A stretch of DNA of 14,815 nt from Burkholderiaceae bacterium (GTDB taxonomy: Bacteria; Pseudomonadota; Gammaproteobacteria; Burkholderiales; Burkholderiaceae_C): positions 1 through 14,815 of the forward strand of contig JALOSD010000034.1 in NCBI GenBank assembly GCA_025458585.1. Reading direction: 5' to 3'. Of the stretch, positions 12,160 through 14,815 are shown one piece after another. Each line of letters starts with the position of its first letter. The first letter of the stretch is position 1. Below the pieces are notes generated by a model, which saw nothing but the letters and a program-made list of their open reading frames with translations, ran no database searches and was not told where the DNA came from. The translations under genes were made by a program, and so were the position numbers.

Positions 12160-14553
12160 TCAGCGCCGGGCGCCGAGCGCGCGGTCCTTCAGCGCCGCGA
12201 GCTGGCGGCGCGCGCGCGCCGTCGCGCGCTCGAGCAGGTAAGCGTTCTCGTAGGCGCGCAGCCGGCCGGCCTCGCACAGGCGCGCCAGCATGCGCGCCGT
12301 CATCGAGATCGTGCGCTGGTGCTTCTGGCCGCGCGTGAAGACGAAGAACGCGCGCCCCGGGCTGATGTAGGTCAGGCGCACCTTGTGCCAGCCGTCCTCG
12401 AGGTGCATGCGGTACGCGTAGCCGAGCTGCACGTTCGCCGCCAGCGCGGCGCCGCTCGTCGGCTCGACCGCGTCGGGCGCCGGCAGCCCCTCGAGGCGCA
12501 CGTCGTCGGCCGACACCTCGGGCTCGGCCGACAGGTCGATGTCGACCTGCCCGTTCCAGTCGACCGCCGTCTCGGCCACGAGGCCGATGCGCTGCGCCTC
12601 CTCGGCGCTGAAGTTCTGCTCGGCGACGACGTCGTCGAGCACCGGCAGCGCCCCGGGCGGCGGCCGGTCGGCGGCGCCCGGCAGCGGTGCACCGAGGATC
12701 GCGTCGAGCCGCTTGGCCATCAGGTTGTAGTCGAGCTGGCTGATCGAGCCGCTCTTCAGCGCCTCGGCGTGCAGCGGCATCAGCCGGGCGAAGAAGTCCT
12801 TCTTCGCCTGCTCGGGCCAGCCGATCATCGCCAGCGCCTCGTTGAGGTCCTTCATCAGCGGCGGCAGCGCCATCAGGAAGGCCTTGCGCTCGGCCGGCGT
12901 GCCCTTGGGCTGCAGGCTCATCACGAGGTCGCGGCCGCTGCGGCGCAGGCGCTGCGCGAGGGCACCGGTCTCGCCGTCGCGGCGCACGGCGTGCACGATC
13001 GCCTGGCTCCAGACCTGCGTCACGAAGGTGCGCAGGAACTCGGGCATCGCCACCGGCGCGAGCTCGGCCTGGAGCCGCTGCATGTAGCGCTGGTGCAGCA
13101 GCAGGCCGTGCTCCTTGTCCTCGAGCAGCTTGACCGCGTCGGGAGCCTGCTCCTGCACTTCGCGCTGCACCTGCTCGGCGTTGAACGCCTCGAGCTCGGC
13201 GAGCTGGCGCTCGTAGACCGCCATCTGGTCGAAGTCGCCCTCGACGATCTGCTGCACGAGGTCGCGCACGCGGCGCATGAACTGCTGGCCCGCTCCTTCG
13301 GCGAGGTCGTCGAACGCGACGGCGAGCGACGCCAGCCGGTTGACGAAGCGCCGCACCGGGTGCCGGCGCGACGAGAAGAACGTGCTGTCGCCGAGCGCGA
13401 CGCGCAGCACCGGCAGTTGCAGGCGCGCGATCTGGCGCGCCATCTGCGGCGGCACCTTCGGGTCGGACAGGATCTGGTCGAACAGGCTGCCGACGACGTC
13501 GATCACCATGTGGTCGAGCGTGCCGGTCGACGCGCGGCGCAGTTCGTCGCGGTGGGCGTGGATCAGGTTCGGCGCCACCGGTGCGCCGCCTCGCGCCCAG
13601 TTCGACGCCGGCGGGGCGCCGAGGTCGGTGTCGGCGGGCAGGCTGACCTGCGCCAGGCGCCGGATCAGCGACATCATCTGCGCGTCGACGTGGCCGATCG
13701 GCGCGCCGCCGCGCGGCGAGGGCGACGCGCCGCCACCGGACGACGCGAAGCCGCCGCGCCCGCTCGTCGCCGTGTCGCGGCCGCCGGCGACGCCTTGGCC
13801 GGTCGTGCCTGCGGCGCCGCGCAGCGGCGCCGCACCGGTGGCGGCGTCGAGCGCGCTCGGGTGGCTGTTCGGGCCGGCGCCCGAGGTCGAGCGCGCGCCG
13901 CCGGCCGTGTGGCCCGGCCGCACGGCCATGCCCAGCGGCTGCAGGCCGCTGTCGCGCAGCAGGCCGACGATCTCGGCGTACACGCCCGGCATCGCCGACA
14001 CCAGGCTGCGGCCGATTTCCGCGGCAGCGGCGTGGCGCACCTCGGCGCGCTCCGACACCGGTGGCATCGCGTCCATCACCGCCTTGCCCACGAGCTCGGG
14101 GCGCAGCGGGTTGCGCTGCGGCTCGGGGCTCGGCAGGCGCAGCAGCGCGCCGACGTAGGCGTCGAGCTCGCGCAACTCCCACTCGCAGGCGTGGCGCACC
14201 GCCTGCGCGAGGCGGTCGGCGCTGACCTGGGCCTCGACCTCGTCGTCGTCGACGAGCCGCAGCGCGTCCCACTGCAGGCCCGCGGTGCCGCGCTGCGACG
14301 TCGGCTGGGTGTCGACCTCGCGCTGGATCGCGGCGTGCAGTTTCTCGGCGAACGCGAGCTCGAACGCCGCGAGGTTGCGGTTGAGGTCGAACTGGGCGGC
14401 GACGAGCACGTCGCGCGCGGCGGCGGCGCCGCCCGACAGCGCCGCCAGACCGAGGCTGTCGGCGGCGCGCGTGGCCGCCTGACGCACGGCCTGGTGCAGG
14501 CGCGAGACGGCCGCCTGAAAGGCGGCGTGCGGGCGGGACAGCGGGGCGTTCAT
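12160..14553 (-). CDS. DUF1631 family protein
   Basis: A 797-residue protein of the DUF1631 family, with no signal peptide or membrane segment, so probably cytoplasmic; function unknown. Residues 1-210 are helical (QFDLNRNLAAFELAFAEKL is typical). Residues 212-287 form a Gly/Ala/Ser-rich linker without order. Residues 288-700 are helical, with the family segments DHMVIDVVGSLFDQIL and RRHPVRRFVNRLASLAVAF. The last 85 or so residues form a small domain (WHKVRLTYISPGRAFFVFTRGQ) that recalls divergent PilZ-type barrels, a weak similarity that would link it to cyclic-di-GMP. I chose ATG 14553 because it gives the usual MNAP start; a GTG at 14628 would add 25 residues. It is convergent with pdxA (28 bases apart) and lies downstream of mscL on the same strand. 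Confidence 0.9.
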   Translation of the reverse strand: MNAPLSRPHAAFQAAVSRLHQAVRQAATRAADSLGLAALSGGAAAARDVLVAAQFDLNRNLAAFELAFAEKLHAAIQREVDTQPTSQRGTAGLQWDALRLVDDDEVEAQVSADRLAQAVRHACEWELRELDAYVGALLRLPSPEPQRNPLRPELVGKAVMDAMPPVSERAEVRHAAAAEIGRSLVSAMPGVYAEIVGLLRDSGLQPLGMAVRPGHTAGGARSTSGAGPNSHPSALDAATGAAPLRGAAGTTGQGVAGGRDTATSGRGGFASSGGGASPSPRGGAPIGHVDAQMMSLIRRLAQVSLPADTDLGAPPASNWARGGAPVAPNLIHAHRDELRRASTGTLDHMVIDVVGSLFDQILSDPKVPPQMARQIARLQLPVLRVALGDSTFFSSRRHPVRRFVNRLASLAVAFDDLAEGAGQQFMRRVRDLVQQIVEGDFDQMAVYERQLAELEAFNAEQVQREVQEQAPDAVKLLEDKEHGLLLHQRYMQRLQAELAPVAMPEFLRTFVTQVWSQAIVHAVRRDGETGALAQRLRRSGRDLVMSLQPKGTPAERKAFLMALPPLMKDLNEALAMIGWPEQAKKDFFARLMPLHAEALKSGSISQLDYNLMAKRLDAILGAPLPGAADRPPPGALPVLDDVVAEQNFSAEEAQRIGLVAETAVDWNGQVDIDLSAEPEVSADDVRLEGLPAPDAVEPTSGAALAANVQLGYAYRMHLEDGWHKVRLTYISPGRAFFVFTRGQKHQRTISMTARMLARLCEAGRLRAYENAYLLERATARARRQLAALKDRALGARR

Positions 14554-14645
14554 CGGCGGGGCGGCTCGATCCGTCGGGACGTGGGGCCCCCGTGGCCCCT
14601 CAATCGTGACGGATGACCTGCCCGCCACGCCGGGCCCGCGCGTTC

Positions 14646-14729
14646 ACGCCGTCACTTTCCCGCCGACACTTTCCCGCCGGCACTTTCACGCCGTCACTTT
14701 CACGCCGTCACTTTCACGCCGTCACTTCT
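14646..14729. repeat. 14-bp tandem repeat, about six units
   Basis: Units of 14 bases begin at 14646, 14660, 14674, 14688, 14702 and 14716. The plus-strand consensus is ACGCCGTCACTTTC. Units 1, 4 and 5 are identical. Unit 2 has C at its first base and A at position 7; unit 3 has C at its first base and G at position 7. Unit 6 diverges at its end where it enters mscL and contains that gene's stop codon (TCA on the plus strand at 14722-14724). The array fills the spacer between mscL and the DUF1631 gene. Confidence 0.9.
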
Positions 14730-14815
14730 TCAGCGCGTCGCGGATCTCGCGCAGCAGCACGACGTCCTCCGCCGGCGCCGCCGGCGGGGGCGGCGGCGCC
14801 TCGCGCTTCAGGCGG
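14722..14815 (-). CDS. mscL: Large-conductance mechanosensitive channel MscL, C-terminal end (partial)
   Basis: The last 30 codons and stop of a gene running off the right edge. They read RLKREAPPPPPAAPAEDVVLLREIRDALKK. This matches the end of MscL: a basic stretch after the second membrane helix, a Pro/Ala-rich linker, and the terminal VLLxEIRDxLK helix that forms the cytoplasmic five-helix bundle. MscL is an inner-membrane pentamer that opens under sudden osmotic down-shock. The membrane helices and the start lie outside the window. Its stop codon lies within the last unit of the 14-bp tandem repeat. Confidence 0.85.
   Translation of the reverse strand, partial: RLKREAPPPPPAAPAEDVVLLREIRDALKK

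Noticed and set aside
12091..14616. An 841-codon plus-strand open frame opposite the DUF1631 gene.
   Set aside because: The minus-strand DUF1631 protein has family motifs and natural composition, while the plus-strand translation is Arg/Leu/Gln-rich repetition. It is a shadow frame.
14646..14729. CRISPR array.
   Set aside because: The 14-bp units are directly adjacent, without spacers, and no cas genes are present.

Overview
This is a very GC-rich, gene-dense chromosomal segment (G/C at most third codon positions; GC clearly above 65% by eye). Its gene families and order look like a betaproteobacterium of the order Burkholderiales, probably from the Rubrivivax/Leptothrix/Methylibium-like group. 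The placement rests on recognising protein families and neighbourhoods, not on a search. I see no phage, transposon, CRISPR, tRNA or rRNA, and no gap above 300 bases without a gene.

Layout. Left edge (1-621): the possible tail of an upstream gene, then an exported cupredoxin-like copper protein. 647-3235: the argB / HAD nucleotidase / slmA block (arginine biosynthesis, nucleotide housekeeping, nucleoid occlusion), with a hairpin-rich element between argB and the HAD gene. 3249-4629: a PdeM-like metallophosphoesterase and a two-domain (YbaY-like plus MliC-like) lipoprotein. 4726-6058: a DUF815 AAA ATPase overlapping a MutT-type Nudix hydrolase. 6072-7553: a tightly coupled run hisI, hisE, DUF4870 membrane protein and HIT hydrolase, two of whose junctions are ATGA overlaps. 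7622-9237: tatA-tatB-tatC, the complete twin-arginine translocase. 9248-10411 (minus): a membrane-anchored DegS-type serine protease, divergent from a Nif3-family gene (10425-11183). 11180-12131: pdxA, overlapping the Nif3 gene but carrying a frame break near 11395-11399. 12160-14553 (minus): a large DUF1631 protein. 14646-14729: a 14-bp tandem repeat. 14722-14815 (minus): the last codons of mscL.

Most genes are core housekeeping: arginine, histidine and pyridoxal-phosphate synthesis, oxidised-nucleotide sanitation, protein export and envelope quality control. Nothing here amounts to a convincing new multi-gene system. The observations most worth checking are the pdxA frame break, the 14-bp tandem repeat overlapping the mscL stop codon, the nearly touching divergent starts of the protease and Nif3 genes, the hairpin between tatA and tatB, and the YbaY-MliC lipoprotein architecture.
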